Assembly: GCF_032854445.1 (NCBI RefSeq)
Contig: NC_088299.1
Span: 11,651,608 to 11,715,607 of the forward strand
Length of the DNA stretch: 64,000 nt
Direction: 5' to 3'
Source of the DNA: Liolophura sinensis
Lineage: Eukaryota; Mollusca; Polyplacophora; Chitonida; Chitonidae
Within the stretch, counting starts at the first letter, position 1. Each line of letters opens with the position of its first letter. The position numbers were made by a program, and so were the translations under genes. Of the stretch, positions 34,801 through 49,700 are shown one piece after another. The notes below the pieces were generated by a model that saw nothing but the letters and a program-made list of their open reading frames with translations, was not told the DNA's origin and did not search any database.

Positions 34801-37698
34801 TTCATACACTGTTGTGTTGTACTGGATGGTCATGCTTTCCCATAGGCTCTACTCGGTTTCCTCTCACAATATTCCTGGCCCATGTCGTGTAAGCGAAATA
34901 TGCTTGAGTACGGCATAAAACAACAATGAAATGAATAAATAAAACATTAGTTTTATACTTTGGTTTAGATGAGACTGTGCCCGAGGAAGACAGACCCGAG
35001 TCTCCTCATAGCTTTGAAGACTGCACAGATCTGCTGTGGGGACATTCAGGTCAGTACTGGTTAGATTTCTATAAAGGCTGTTGTTGAGATGTTGGCTTGC
35101 TTAGCGGACTAGGCTGTGGGTGAATGCTCATCTCCTGCTCTTCTGAGGCTGAGTAAATATGTCAGGAGGTTTGTTTGGTTTTATTTAGATTCTACAGACT
35201 CCACGTTTAGCTCGCTGAGCGGATACATAAGATGGCAATCAGTTTTATTAGTGGAGAAAACTGATCTGCCATGGGTAAACCACTTTTGTTAATTTTTTAC
35301 AAATTTTATTTTTATTTTTTTTTGCTGGGGAACAACACTAAAATATCCCAAAAAAGCCCCCCCAAAAAAGGTATCTTTTTATTTTTTTCAACTTGATGTT
35401 TGTATGATACTCCTGATTTCGAAAAATTTTCTAATGATGTAAATCTCAACAGGAAAAATTGCCGACACGTTCCACATTTCCTATGAATTTGGCGATTTAC
35501 TTTTGAATCGTCCTCTGATATTGGGAAAAGATTCATCCTGCTCGTAAAACAAAAATTGGGGCCTCTGTAGCCGAGGGGGTTAGCATGCCAGTGTGGCAGA
35601 GTGAGCCAGGAGCCTTTCACCAATGCTGTCGATGTGAGTTCAAGCCCAGTTCATGCTGGCTTCCTCTCCGTCCATATGTGGAAAGGTCGTGGGTTTCCCT
35701 AGGGCCCTGCCCTGCTTACTCCCACCATAACGCTGGTCGCCGCGTGTAAGGGAAATACTCTTGAGTATGGCGTGAAGCATATATCAAATAAATAAATAAA
35801 TAAAAACAAAAATTTTATCTGATGTGGTCTCTTGTTTTATGAAAACAGTTGTGGGACATTAGAGAAATCCTTCTCACCAGCACTGTGTGAAAACCCAGCC
35901 AGATACATAGATACATATAAGCATGTATATAAACCAAGTGCCCCAGTGATGCTGTTTTACATTCCTCGTGGCTTAATAAAACTGAATTTGACTAACAAGA
36001 TGCCTAGCTAGTCATATTTCATAGTTGTGACATGACTTTAATTCTGGTATTGTTTAGCCATTTAATTTCATGTGTTATGTAGGTGGTCGAAAGACTCAAG
36101 ACACCCTGGATAAAACCCTGATGACATTTCTGCAGGCTTATGACAACCTTGAGGGGGAGAACCTGAGAGGGATTATGGTGAAAAAATACACAATGTTATA
36201 ATCTTGCAAGCTTGAACTTGATCTTTTGGACAATTGTATTAGAAACTGAAAAATTTCAGTGCAAGAACTTATACCTGTAAGTTCTACTGAATTTTTGGAA
36301 AAAAATCACCAAACATGGTCATATATTGTACAGGCCAGATTATTAGCTCTGCACTTCATACAGCTTTAAATTGAAAAGTTAGTGATACATCTGATGAAGT
36401 TCAAAGATAATATAAATAATCATCGCGAAACAGATTATTTATTTATATTGATTGGTGTTTTACGCTGTGTTAAGAGTATTTCACTTATATGTCAGCGGCC
36501 AGCATTATTATGGGAGGAAACCGGGCAGAACCCGGGAAAACCCACGGCCATCTGCTTGCTGACAGACCTTTTCACAGGCGGCCTAAAAGGCCTTTATATG
36601 TAGTGCTTATTGCCCCTTTGTGCAATGATAATATTATATTTAGGATTATTCTGTTACAGGATGTAGCTGTCGCTCAGTTCACCAAAGCCATGCAAATTGT
36701 CCTCAAGGATTCGACTGTTGTAAGAGTTCATTTTGTTCATTTCGTTACTTATGACTGAAATCTACCTGATGACTAAATATTACAGATGACAGATTAATTT
36801 TAAACAGATGTCAGCCAGCAAGGAATTTCTTTTCCTTTCCTATTCTGGTGAATGGAAAGATATGGATTTTAAGGAAAGCAATATTAGGGGAAAAATATAA
36901 AAAAAAATTCAAATCAAAATTCCCATAAAAACTTAAGAATGGGGCATGACACCCAAGAAACATATTTTTAATAATGGCTTGATGTGTCCTGTCTGTCAGC
37001 TGCAAACATGGTGCCACAGCAAGAAATATGTATGAGCATTGTATATGATCTGCTACAGTGAGACACCCACCTTGATCAGACAGATGAAATGTTGACAATC
37101 AGATGAAACCTAAAAAACACCTGTACAAAATATTTGGGGTATGGCGTGTGTATTGTGTGTGAAACTGGTACTGATGCGATGTTTCAGAGACGTTCAGCCA
37201 AGCACAGTGGGCCTTACATGGACAATCTGAAGCTAGCTGTGGAAGTATGTACCATTTTGTTAACATATATATCATCTTTTCACCTTTTACTGTTACAGTA
37301 ATGCTATAACCCACACTCTAGTCCAGTTCTCGTTTGTTTTTACAGGAATGGAATACATTCATAGATACAACATAAACTTAGTTACTTCCGTCTTATTTCA
37401 AATCCTCTACAAAATTACCATTGGAAATTGTGTTATGAGTATCATATAATACAGCAGTGAAATGCATGCACATGTATATAAATAAATAAAGTATGAATAT
37501 TGTTATCTCTAGTTGTTCTAATATCTGATCCCACCCCTCAAAAAATGAATATTATTATACTCTTTTCTGCTTTTCTGGATATCTAGATTAAAACCATGAA
37601 TTTTACTTTTAAGAGCATGATATAATGCAGTCAGAAATTATATGTATTAAATGAAATACTGACGTTTAAACATTGGCAATATTTCAGTGATATTGTTT

Positions 37699-37729
<31 letters not shown>

Positions 37730-40700
37730 TGCTTGAATATTGTCAGTAACAGGTATGAGTGTGACCAGTGTTTTGTTTTAATGCCAGACCTACATGATGC
37801 ACACGCTCCACAAGAAGCTGTTCAGATCCATCTCCTCTTGTGTAGCATCACAGGATTCCAAACTGAACAAAATCACCCGAAATCTCTCCGAGCTTCAGCT
37901 CAAGGACATGGGCATCAAACAGCAGTTCAGGTGAGTACTGGGACAACACACTTTACTCTGACACACCTGTAGCGGTAATCTTGATTGTGATTTGTACATG
38001 TTTGGCAGGTGGATTTCTCTTGGCAGTATGACTGCTGAGTTTTTTTCCACTCTTTCGTAAAGTTCACAGCTGTCATATCAGTGAAATATTCTGGACAGCA
38101 ACGTTAAACTAAACTGAAATAAATTGTAAAAAATGTTGAACTATTGAAATTTTCTGACAGATGCCATCGGGTGACAGTGTGCCATTCTGTAAACATTGTA
38201 AGGCAGTTGACTCTTGCCAGAAGCTTAGAACATGGACATTATTGTATTTATCATTGCATTTAGTATCAATTATGTTTACGATGAAAAATGTTTTCATTGA
38301 CATTTTCTTGCATTTCTGAAAATGTCTTTAATTGAGAAAACATATGTTCTCTTCTTTAGATTAGGAAAGTTTGAAATTACTGTAAAATAGTGTAATCAAA
38401 AAAAAAGACAATTATTTGGAGCTTACTTTGCATAGTGCCACATATCAAACCCATAGATTTATTCATTATTCATATTAAATGAAGAAAAAATTTCACTTTT
38501 CAGAAACAAAAACATTTGCCTTTTCCTTTACTGATAACGTTGCTTCCAAATCTTTCTTTCTTTGATCTGCAGAAAGGGAAATGTGAACAGTTTAGGAAAA
38601 ATTAAGGAAAATGCCCAATAAAGCCTTTTCACTGTGTTGTCATTAGCACCTTGGTTTCTGTCCTGTACAGTGATGTTCTGTGAGACACTGCTTATCATTA
38701 CACTGTTTTTTTACAGCTTCTTAGAATATTTCAGGGCATCTTAGAAAAGATGACAACATATTAAATACTAAAAATTTGGCTGAAATTCTTCATGTAATGT
38801 TCGGAGTTGTATATCACTGAAAAAAAAAACTCTGTACTTAGATATTTTGTAAATAACTGTATTTCATGTTACAGTAAAAACATCCCAGCAGCTAAACGAG
38901 AGTTGTCCAAGCTGAACAAGTACAGCACTCCGCTGGGGAAGCTGTTCTGTGTGAAACGGGTAGTCAATGCACTGACCAAGCCTCCCAAACAGTCCTTCAT
39001 CAACTCAGATTCTGGTGAGAGTTTGCTAAAACATTGTGTGTAAAACCCAATAGAGGAATGTCAGTTAACTTTATTAAGACAAGTTGTCATGCCAACCGGA
39101 TGAATCCATTGTGTAAGGTGGGGACAATGAAGGTCACAACTCTATTAAAATCAGATGGATATAGTTGCCTCTACTGAAAAGTTCTTATTTGCCGACTAGA
39201 TCTGATGGAACACCTACTCAAAATCTGTCCTCTGTTGGTTCAGTTGAATTCTTTCTTCCATATTACTGAAAGTGAAGTTGAATTATTTGTGGCTTGAAAC
39301 AACAATTCTGATTGGTACTAGTGTTGTTTGATTTGACCTGTCAGCAAGTCTGTATGCGGAATGGCAACTAGACATGTGTCTGGCATTATTGTGAGATTGA
39401 TGCTGACACCTCATATATACGTACATCTACATAGGTTTGGTTGTGTGTTACAGTTACTGAGCCAGTGGGAATGTTATCAACTGACTATTTATGACCTGTG
39501 TTAAGATGAAGGTTTCATTGTGTGTTACAGTTACTGAGCCAGTGGGTATGTTATCCACTGATTATTTATGACCTGTGTTAAGATGAAGGTTTTGTTGTGT
39601 GTTGAGCCAGTGGGAATGTTATCAACTGACTATTTATGACCTGTGTTAAGATGGAGGTTTCATTGTGTGTTACAGTTACTGAGCCAGTGGGTATGTTATC
39701 CACTGATTATTTATGATCTGTGTTAAGATGAAGGTATTGTTGTGCGTTGAGCCAGTGGGAATGTTATCAACTGACTATTTATGACCTGTGTTAAGATGAA
39801 GGTTTCATTGTGTGTTACAGTTACTGAGCCAGTGGGTATGTTATCCACTGATTATTTATGATCTGTGTTAAGATGAAGGTTTTGTTGTGTGTTTAGCCAA
39901 TGGGAATGTTATCAACTGACTATTTATGACCTGTGTTAAGATGGAGGTTTCGTTGTGTGTTACAGTTACTGAGCCAGTGGGTATGTTATCCACTGATTAT
40001 TTATGATCTGTGTTAAGATGAAGGTTTTGTTGTGCGTTGAGCCAGTGGGAATGTTGTCAACTGACTATTTATGACCTGTGTTAAGATGGAGGTTTCGTTG
40101 TGTGTTACAGTTACTGAGCCAGTGGGAATGTTATCCACTGACTATTTATGACCTGTGTTAAGATGGAGGTTTCGTTGTGTGTTACAGTTACTGAGCCAGT
40201 GGGTATGTTATCCACTGACAATTTATGACCTGTGTTAAGATGAAGGTTTCGTTGTGTGTTACAGTTACTGAGCCAGTGGGTATGTTATCCACTGACAATT
40301 TATGATCTGTGTTTAGATGAAGGTTTTGTTGTGTGTTACAGTTGAAGAGCAAGTTGACATGTTAACCACTGATGACTTCCTTCCTATCCTCATTTTCCTG
40401 GTGGTAAAATCCGAAGTGCCCAACTGGTAAGTGCTGTGTAAGTTCTGCCAGAAAGTGTAGAAAACAACAAGTAATTCTACCATGGAGGTATGGAGTTTTC
40501 AGATTTTTACAGCGCATTCAGTCCTGGTGAACAGAGAATTTGTATATTCCCCAGTACTCCTCCACATTTGTTTGGCCTGCGTGACCACAAGTAATTGGCA
40601 GCACATGTTAGACATTTTGTATGCTACACCATAACAAGGCATATTGTTGAAGTACTGGTAAGGTGTTATATGAGAATTGTTAGTTTGACCTGAATATGCA

Positions 40701-43700
40701 TTCACATGTTTTTATGCAAGGTATGTGATCAGGGTCAACTATGAATGCTGTTAATGGTAAAGTGCTTGTATACCCTAAATGACCTAAAATTTCATCTAAA
40801 AAATTGCATTTTTTGGAGCAGATAAATGTCACAAAATATTATTTATGGTGCTGAAACTTAAATTTTTCCAGTGGAATATCATCTAACGTTCCAAGCAAAC
40901 TTCACAACACCTTTTTAAAATCAACAGAACTCTCAGAATCAGTAAAACTGGGAAGGTTAGTCTTGGATGAAATTTATGGTTATTTAGCCTTCAAATTTCT
41001 CATAAAATCTATGAACCCACAGGACCCTTCCCAAAATGCGTGGATTATGCCACAGAACTAACAGTTCTGATTTATGACAAACCATCATGAACGTGTGGGA
41101 AGCTAGTTGTGGTGGGACATGTTCCAATTCCAAATTACTTTTCAGCATTATGGCAGCTGTGGAGTACATGTATGTTATATTTTTGCACAAAATGTTTTTC
41201 TGTTTTCTTTTAGGATGGCCAACCTTGTATACATGAAAAATTTTCACTTTGCCAAATCTTCAAACCACGATGAGTATGGGTAAGATGTCGTGATACATTT
41301 GCATGTACAGGTGTATCTCTTCTTTAGCAGGACAGAGTATAGTGTTTTATGTGTCCATAAATATGTACATGTGTGTACTATAAAGGCAAAATATTTGGTC
41401 GTTTATTATTTGGTGTAACTCTGTAGACATTTTAAGGATCATTCCTGAAGAGGGTTCATACATGTACGTGTACCTACACTGAATATATAGATGTAGACTA
41501 CCAAAGATGTTAATATTTTGAATTTCTCTTGTTTTATTTTACCCAAAACTGATGTGCGGTCATATTTCTTTGCTGCTTTATGGAATGATACAAATGCAAG
41601 CAACCTTATACACTTACAAACAGCATAAGTACACAAATGCAAGCAGCCCGACTATACAAATGCAAGCAGCCTGAGTACACAGATGCAAGGGGCCTAATTA
41701 TACAAATGCAAGCCGCCCGATTATACAAATGCAAGGAGCCCTAGTACACAGATGCAAGCAGCCCGAATACACAGATGCAAGCAGCCCGAATACACAGATG
41801 CAAGTAGCCTGATTATACAAATGCAAGCAGCCCAATTGTACAAATGCAAGCAGCCCACTTTTACAAATGCAAAGAGCCCCATTGTACAAATGCAAGCAGC
41901 TTGATTATACATATGCAGGAAGCCTGATTATACAAATGCAAGCAGCCTGAGTACACAAATGCAAGCAACCCTGTTCAGTTATAAGCAGCCCGAGTATACA
42001 AATGCAAGCAGCCTGAGTACACAAATGCAAGCAACCCTGTTCAGTTATAAGCAGCCCGAGTATACAAATGCAAGCAGCGCGGATATACAAATGAAAGATT
42101 CCTTGATGCGAAAACAGTTCTCCAATGTTAACAGTTTATGCGCTCTTTCTCTAAAGGTAGGTCAGGAGTGATTTGCACAGGTAGTTATTTCCTCTTTCCA
42201 TTTTCAGATATTTCTTGGCCTCCATAGAAGCCGCCTTAGAGCATATAGAGACTGGCAGACTGAAGGAGTTGGTGACAGGTACAAATGCAGCTAAGGTATT
42301 TACAGGAAAATACATGTATCAGTAATACTTCTTGTTATATAAAGTCAGAAATAATTTTGTGGGATGTATTTTCAAAGACTTTGATGAGGACTACAGAAAG
42401 ATACCCACTCAAATACACAGCCCTTTTGCTGCTACCTAGTAGGGTTAGATTAATTAATTAAAGGGGTGTTTTATAAAGACTAACTCGAGTATTTCACTTA
42501 CATGTATATGGAGACAGTCGTTGTCATCTGTGGGTGAAACCAGAGTGCCATGAGTAATATGATGGCTTTGGCAGATAACTGCATGTGATGACTTTTACGT
42601 GCAGAGTGAACTTAATTTGTGTGAAGATCACATAAACCACCCTATGAGAGTTGTTGAGTGCTGAATGCTCTGAAGACAGCGGAATCTTGAAAAAATTCTT
42701 CACAAGTATCAGACTAGATACAAGGAGAGTGATGAGAAAGGATTTTATGAATATTAGAAATATTAAACTTATCATAGCAAAGCAAGTACAAATAAGATTG
42801 AGTTGTTGGAAAATGGGGTGGATTTGAGAGCGTATCTTCCTGTAAAGATAGATTAAATTTCCCATTGATATTTACCAAGGCACTTCATGTTAGAATCCAG
42901 CTCTTGCGTCTTGCGTCTCAGGAGGGTTTGTGAAGGTTGATGATTCACTCATTCATAAACATGACCTGTCATTTAAATGAAAATTTTTAAAACATCAATG
43001 AAATAAATAAATTTGTAAATATGTAAATATAGCAGCTCAGTTGATTTCTGCAGCTTGTGTATGGAAAGATTATAGCTGATGTAAATGATTGATAAAATCA
43101 CATTTCTCCCACAGCTTGAGAGATGGATGCAGCTCTCAGTGAATGTATCAGGGGAGGCAACTGTGGCTAGACAAGATTCCAACAGTTCAGCTAGCGGCAA
43201 CTCAGCCATCGAGACTTTGTTTCAAGTTAGTACTTAGCTCTACTTCTGCTCAAATGTACATATATGATATGTTGTATTAGCATGAATACATGTAAATAGC
43301 ATCACAGTTTAATAATTTGTGGGATAAGTTTTAAGTATGTTTTATGGATGTCGCCTGTATGGACTGTAGAAGAGTCTTGGGGAACAGCTTTGCAATTTTG
43401 AAAACAAGGTGACAAAAAAGAATATACAGTATATAATTGTTAACAATTAACTGATATAGGATTCAAAGTGTAATCAGATCAAATTCGTTGTATTCCATCT
43501 TCAGATTTGAAATGTTAACAATCCGCAACGTGTCGTTCATATGTACAATATTAAAGTGTAGTAGTGTGATGTTACGTAACTTTTTGGTGTCTGAAATGCA
43601 CGGACATGATAGAGCATTTATGTCTGAAATACACAGACATGAGAGAGCATTTATGTCTGAAATACACGGACATGAGAGAGCATTTATATCTGAAATACAC

Positions 43701-46700
43701 TCATGAAAGAGCATTTATGTCTGAAATAAACACGGACATGATAGAGCATTTATATGTGAAATACACAGACATGAGAGAGCATTTATGTCTGAAATACACG
43801 GACATGAGAGAGCATTTATATCTGAAATACACTGTCATGAAAGAGCATTTATGTCTGAAATAAACACGGACATGATAGAGCATTTATATGTGAAATACAC
43901 AGACATGAGAGAGTATTTATGTCTGAAACACACGGACATGAGAGAGCATTTATGTCTGGCATACACGTACGTGATAGAGCATTTATGTCTGAAATACACA
44001 GACATGAGAGAGCATTTATGTCTGAAATAAACACAGACATGATGGGGCATTTGTGTCTGCATGACTGGTGTTAATGATATGACTGCTTGAGCACAAGTAA
44101 AGTTCACAGGATTTAATAGGGAACTTTTGGAACTCCTTCCTTTTCACAGAGCAGTCCAAAGCATTGCATTCTTTTTAGCTCACCTGTATATAGTACAGGC
44201 ATAGCTTATATTGTTCCCTGAAGGTTGGCGTCTAGTAATAGAGAAAGTAATGTTGAACAAAGTGTTGGGGGTGGTATCTTAATAAGCACTACAGGTATTG
44301 AACTCAGGGTTTGCTCACATGTAGAGCACAAAAGCATGAGAGGTATATTCTTGTTGATTGGATGTGTGAATATTAAGTTCTGTCAGTTGCTGAATTCCTG
44401 ACGTAATGTCCTGTGTATAAAGAATCAAGTGTTAAAGGTTGTATGTCAAAAAGTACTACAGGTATTGAGCCTCAACACAGCCAGATATTACTGACTAAAA
44501 TGTCTTCGATGGAATGTATGACACAATGAACCTCAAGGATAACATATATAAATTGATCCTTCTCCTGCCCTGATGATACTAGTTCAATTGAAGTAAATGC
44601 TGAGGTCTATAATTATCAACAATTTCTAATATTTACCTGCTTCAGTGTTTAATTGTTGAATTAAAATGCCTGGTAGGTCCATTCCGCAGGGCACTTTGCG
44701 GAAAGTAGTGGGCATTTAAATCCACTTTGAATAGGCTGCACACGCCAATTTCTGGTGTGCATTAAAGAGAATAGGACCTTTATACCACTCCTGCGAGTAT
44801 AAATCTATTCCCGAGTCGAAATGTTATTGAAATCCACAGAAATATTTCCTTCTGCCTCGTCAAAACAAAGACCCAAGGCGGATGTTTCATCGCTGACGCT
44901 CTGTGAGCATATTAATTACTGTGAATTACCAAATTCACGATCTCAGTTTTTTATGTATTGAGCTGAAATTTTGCATTCATGTGTCTCATACAGGTGAGTT
45001 CTTTGGTAGCCTTGTTACCAATTCTAAGTCTTCTTTCCTGTAGTATGTGACACTTTTTTCTGTATATGTGCTCATAATATGCTTGGATTGTAAGCAAGCA
45101 CTGCAGTTTAATAGAATCAGATGATGTCTTTGATGTACTGCGTTTTGGAACTCAGCAGAATCTCCCAGTCACAATGTACAAGTATGGACGGGATATGAAT
45201 ATGGTCAATCAGGTGGAAATTATTTCAAAGGTTATGCGACAAAAGTTTTATTTTGTGTATTACTGACGAACCGACACCAACAAATTTGAAAAATGGAATA
45301 AAACTGAAAAGTTTTTTTTCAATCCCGATATTGATGTTTTTATGATTTTCCTGTTTACCAAGGCTTATGATAGTGCTCGTTTTTCACAATTTAGATGATT
45401 TTCGTTTCCGTGCCCTTCTTTGACGTTGAAAGAAGATTTATTCTGCCCTATAACCACAATTTAAATTGGTGTGGCCTTATGACAGGTGATCCGGCTTGGT
45501 GATGAGGCTGGCCTGAGAACTCTCCTGTCCCGTAAGGCAGAGCTAGCTGAGGAGGCTCACCTCAAGCTGTGCCATCCGCTCTGCTCCTGTGATAAGTGTG
45601 AACGTATTCTGGCGCAAAGTCGTACAGAAACCATGCTGGCCACGCCCTTCTCCCGTGACGACCGCGGCTATACAGGTACTGCACATGTCAGCTTGCATGA
45701 ATGATTATGGCTAGTTAATGGTTGGAGGACACCAGCCAGACTTTAGTGAGGTATCTGACAAACGTTGTGACTGAGGGCGACAGTTGAAGGGACAAGAGCA
45801 AGATTTAAGCATGTGTCTGTGAACATGAATACAGAATATTAATGAGTGGCAATTGCTAACATAATGAGTAATGTTTAGTGCTTTGTTTAAATGCCGATGA
45901 ATACAAATACAAATGAACACCTATGATTTATGATATATACCTGATATAAGTAATGAGGACATGAATACAGAATGGTAATGAGTGCTGATGCAATGAGCAA
46001 TCTTAAGTGCTGTGTTTAAATGCTGATAAATACACCTGCATTCCATCAACATGACTTCAACATTGACCTTTGCCCTGTCAGTGATAATCTGTGAGTTATG
46101 TGTGGGAAGGTTTGTCAGATACCAGAAATTCCCAAAATTTGGTGATTTACCTCGGGCACTGGTATCCTCTAACCAAGCCAGTGACCAATGAGGTTTCACA
46201 TTTGAGTGAAATATTTGTGGGCGACATATTAACCACCAATCACATTTTGTTTCAGCGCTGCATGTGGCTGCTGTCTATGGTCAGGCTGGGATGATTGACA
46301 TCCTGGCCAAGCACAAGGCAGCCATCAATGCCACAGATTACCTGGGATCAGCACCGCTTCATCTGGCTTGTCATCGGGGATTCCAGAATGTGTCGGTATG
46401 TTCATCTTAAGTCATCATAATCAGTACAGGAAGTCCTAAATAATACAGAGTGGAGCACTCAGTAGTTTGAAATGCACAGTAGATGTGAGGCTACTATGTG
46501 GGTAAAAGTTGTCTTGAAAACTTTGAGGCTGTAGTGGTGGCTAGATGGCTTCTTTTTGTTTGTTTGGGGTTGAATGATTAAGCTAACATAGCAGACCTGT
46601 GTCATTTACTACATATTTATAGCGCTACCTCACTAAAACACCATGCGGAAGACACCTGATATTTTTCGCCAAACCAGTATAAGCCCAGTCACAGTATACT

Positions 46701-49700
46701 GACGATGGGCTAGCTCATACATGAAGTTGGCTTATTTCTTATGCTCAGCATGAAGCTAGACCCTGTACCAAGTTGAGCTGAGTGGTCTTAGGTGCTTAGT
46801 TATGAGAATTTTCAGATGATTTCAGCTGAATTTATGGGAAATCATAATTTTCACAGTACCTGATCTTTGCCCAAATATCTAAAACTAATCATTTTGCTAA
46901 TGTGGGTCAGTAGAATAAATTTCAGCTGATATTGATACAAAAAAATTCTCTTCACTGGGTACTGTGAATATCTGTCTTCACCTATTCTGCAATGACAGGC
47001 ATGATTGGTTTTGGCTTTTCTGATGCTGACAGTCATGACAGTGACTTGTGACCCACATATCAAATGATCTCTGTTCCAGCTGCTACTGTTACATTTCCGA
47101 GCAGACCCCACGGTAACCGATAACGATGGGAACACGCCTCTCCACCTCTGTGCTGCCAATGGACATGAAGATGTGAGTGATTGGCATGGCCACATGATTG
47201 GCACTGCACAACTGCTGTGGGCTGGTTTAGGGTCACATAGCATGTGTAATGCCAGGGCTTGTGAGTGTTAAGACTACCATTTTATGAAGACAAAATCTAC
47301 ATGCACATGTATATGTAATTGGTTAACCTCAGATGATTCATTTTATACCAGGAATATGTGTAAGAGTGGGCAACTGTGCACATTGATCAACCTTATTATA
47401 GATAGCAAGTAGCATAACAATCTCAAAGGTAGATTTTACCAGAGTTACTGAACTTTTTGAAGATATTTGGATTTTTATTGAAAACAAGCTATAACAAGAA
47501 TGTCAGTGTCCAGTTTCATGTACACTGACATTGAGCCTGTTTGTCTTACATATGAAAAAGTTTGTCAGTTACTTGACAAAGGCCACTGGTTTTTCTGGAC
47601 ACTATGGTTCCTCCAACCACGAAACTTTTGTACAAATGAAATTTTCTTGAGTAGAACCTTCCAGCACCAGTAAATCAACTGTTCGATTCATCAGAAGGTC
47701 TTCTGCATTTTAGGTCTTGAATAGTTTTATTTGGAGAGTTAAAGTGTAAATACTGTGCTTTGTGTTTTTCTATCATCAGTGTGTCAAGGCTCTTCTATTT
47801 TTCGATGCGACAGCAAAGACGATAGATGTCAATGCAGTTAATGATATGGGAGATACCCCATTGCATTTAGCGGCCAAGTGGGGATATGGTATGTCTACTT
47901 CTGCCCATGTCATCATTCACTTGTTTATTTAAAGCAAACAGAAAGAATAGCGACAAATATTATTGTGTTGTAATATTTATATATTTAGAATCACTCATAA
48001 GTACAGAATATGTCAAGTCCAGCTCATGCAAGCTTCCTCTCCAGTCGCTGGCAAGCTGTGGATGGTCAGGGTTTTCTCCCAGGCTATGCCCGGTTTTCGC
48101 TCACCATGACGCTTTCCACTGTTGTACAAGTGAAATATTCTTGAGTACGGCCTTAAAGGACAAGACTGCACCTGGCGAAAACATATTTTAGTCAAAGCAG
48201 GATTCTCAAGCTTCTGAAAAGTATCATACTTTATTATTTTAAGGAGATTTCACCAATTAACATGAAGAACAAACTGACAATTCTCCACAAATGGCTTGTG
48301 TGAGTAGGGAATTTTATCCAATCAAACCCGTTGCTGTCAGATTGCGCGGCCTAAGCTGTGACATAGCCTTTACCAATTCACTCCATGAAGTGACATATGG
48401 TAACGTAGGACTACAGCAGTAGTCATCATTTTGAGATCGTTGACAACGATTTAGTTATGTTACTGAAGAGCCATTTCAAAAAGTGTTGTGGGACAGGTCT
48501 GTATCATTTAGGGATCACCACAGATGTAAAATCAGTTGATTTACAAGCTGTGTAATATTCATCGACGATATCATAAATTATGTCAGACTGTAGCGTACTG
48601 TCTCAGCCAAAACCGCATTTATCTCCCCAAATACATTTTTGTCATTCATTTTAGCGTTCAGCCAGCAGTTTCTAAACACCAAATGTCAGAGTCAGTGCAA
48701 ATTTCACTAGGGATGCTGAAGGTTTATGGAAATGAGAAGACGGCATCTCGCTGGACAACACTTAAAATTAATTAAATCTTATGATATAATTTTTTTCCCT
48801 GAATTTAAAGTTTGTTCCTTCATCTTTTTTTGCATACAAGAAATGTTTTTCTGTTTTCTATCCTAAAATACAGTAAAATTATTGAAACACCATGTTCAAA
48901 CCAAAGTGCTTTCTCTGACGTCCGAGATAACTTCAGCTTATTTAAACATCGTCGCTGGAGTTCCTTGCAAATGTAATAGGCATACTGTATCAACAGTTCA
49001 AGCAGTGGAAGAAATATTCTTCCAGTATGTTCAGTTTCCAAGGAAACTATATTTATCATTTGGGCCAAAACTTTTATATGTTATAGGCTACTGCTTAGAC
49101 TATTGGATGGAAAATACCTTCTACGTTAGAGAGCCAGAGTAAATGTGACGTCACATTGCTCTCAATAATGGAGATGTGCTGAAGTAATGTCAAGACGAAG
49201 TTTCTCTAAACTTTTACTGGGTTGAAAAAAAAACCCCTAAAAATATTTAATGTCAGTTTAAGATACTTTGAATGCTAGTCTTTCAGTGGACATAAACATT
49301 AGTTAGGTGCTGTTTTTCACTTTAAACACCAGTCAAATAAAGTAAGATACTTTAAATTGCATCATATTCATGTTCTGGAAAGCTGGCTGTCACTTATTGC
49401 ATAATATGAGTGAAATATTCTTGAGTACAGTGTAAAACACCAATGAAATAAACAAATAAATATCACTGATTGACCAGAACATGAGATACACATGTAATCG
49501 AACTAAAAATAAACTCATTGTATCAAGATAGCGTAGTGTTGAAAAAGGGAATAAAATGTTATTTTAGAAAAAATGAAGAACTGTATTTTCAGAATGACAT
49601 ATTAAAGAAACCTATTTATTACTCACTTCAATTATTTTCTTTGACAAGTGTTTCTCTGCATATATCTTAAATCCAGTACCTTAAATCCTTAAGTTAAATT

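Noticed and set aside
41585-44050. Regularly spaced repeats that look CRISPR-like
   Set aside because: Units are joined without unique spacers, copies drift, and they lie in introns of a eukaryotic gene; these are minisatellites.
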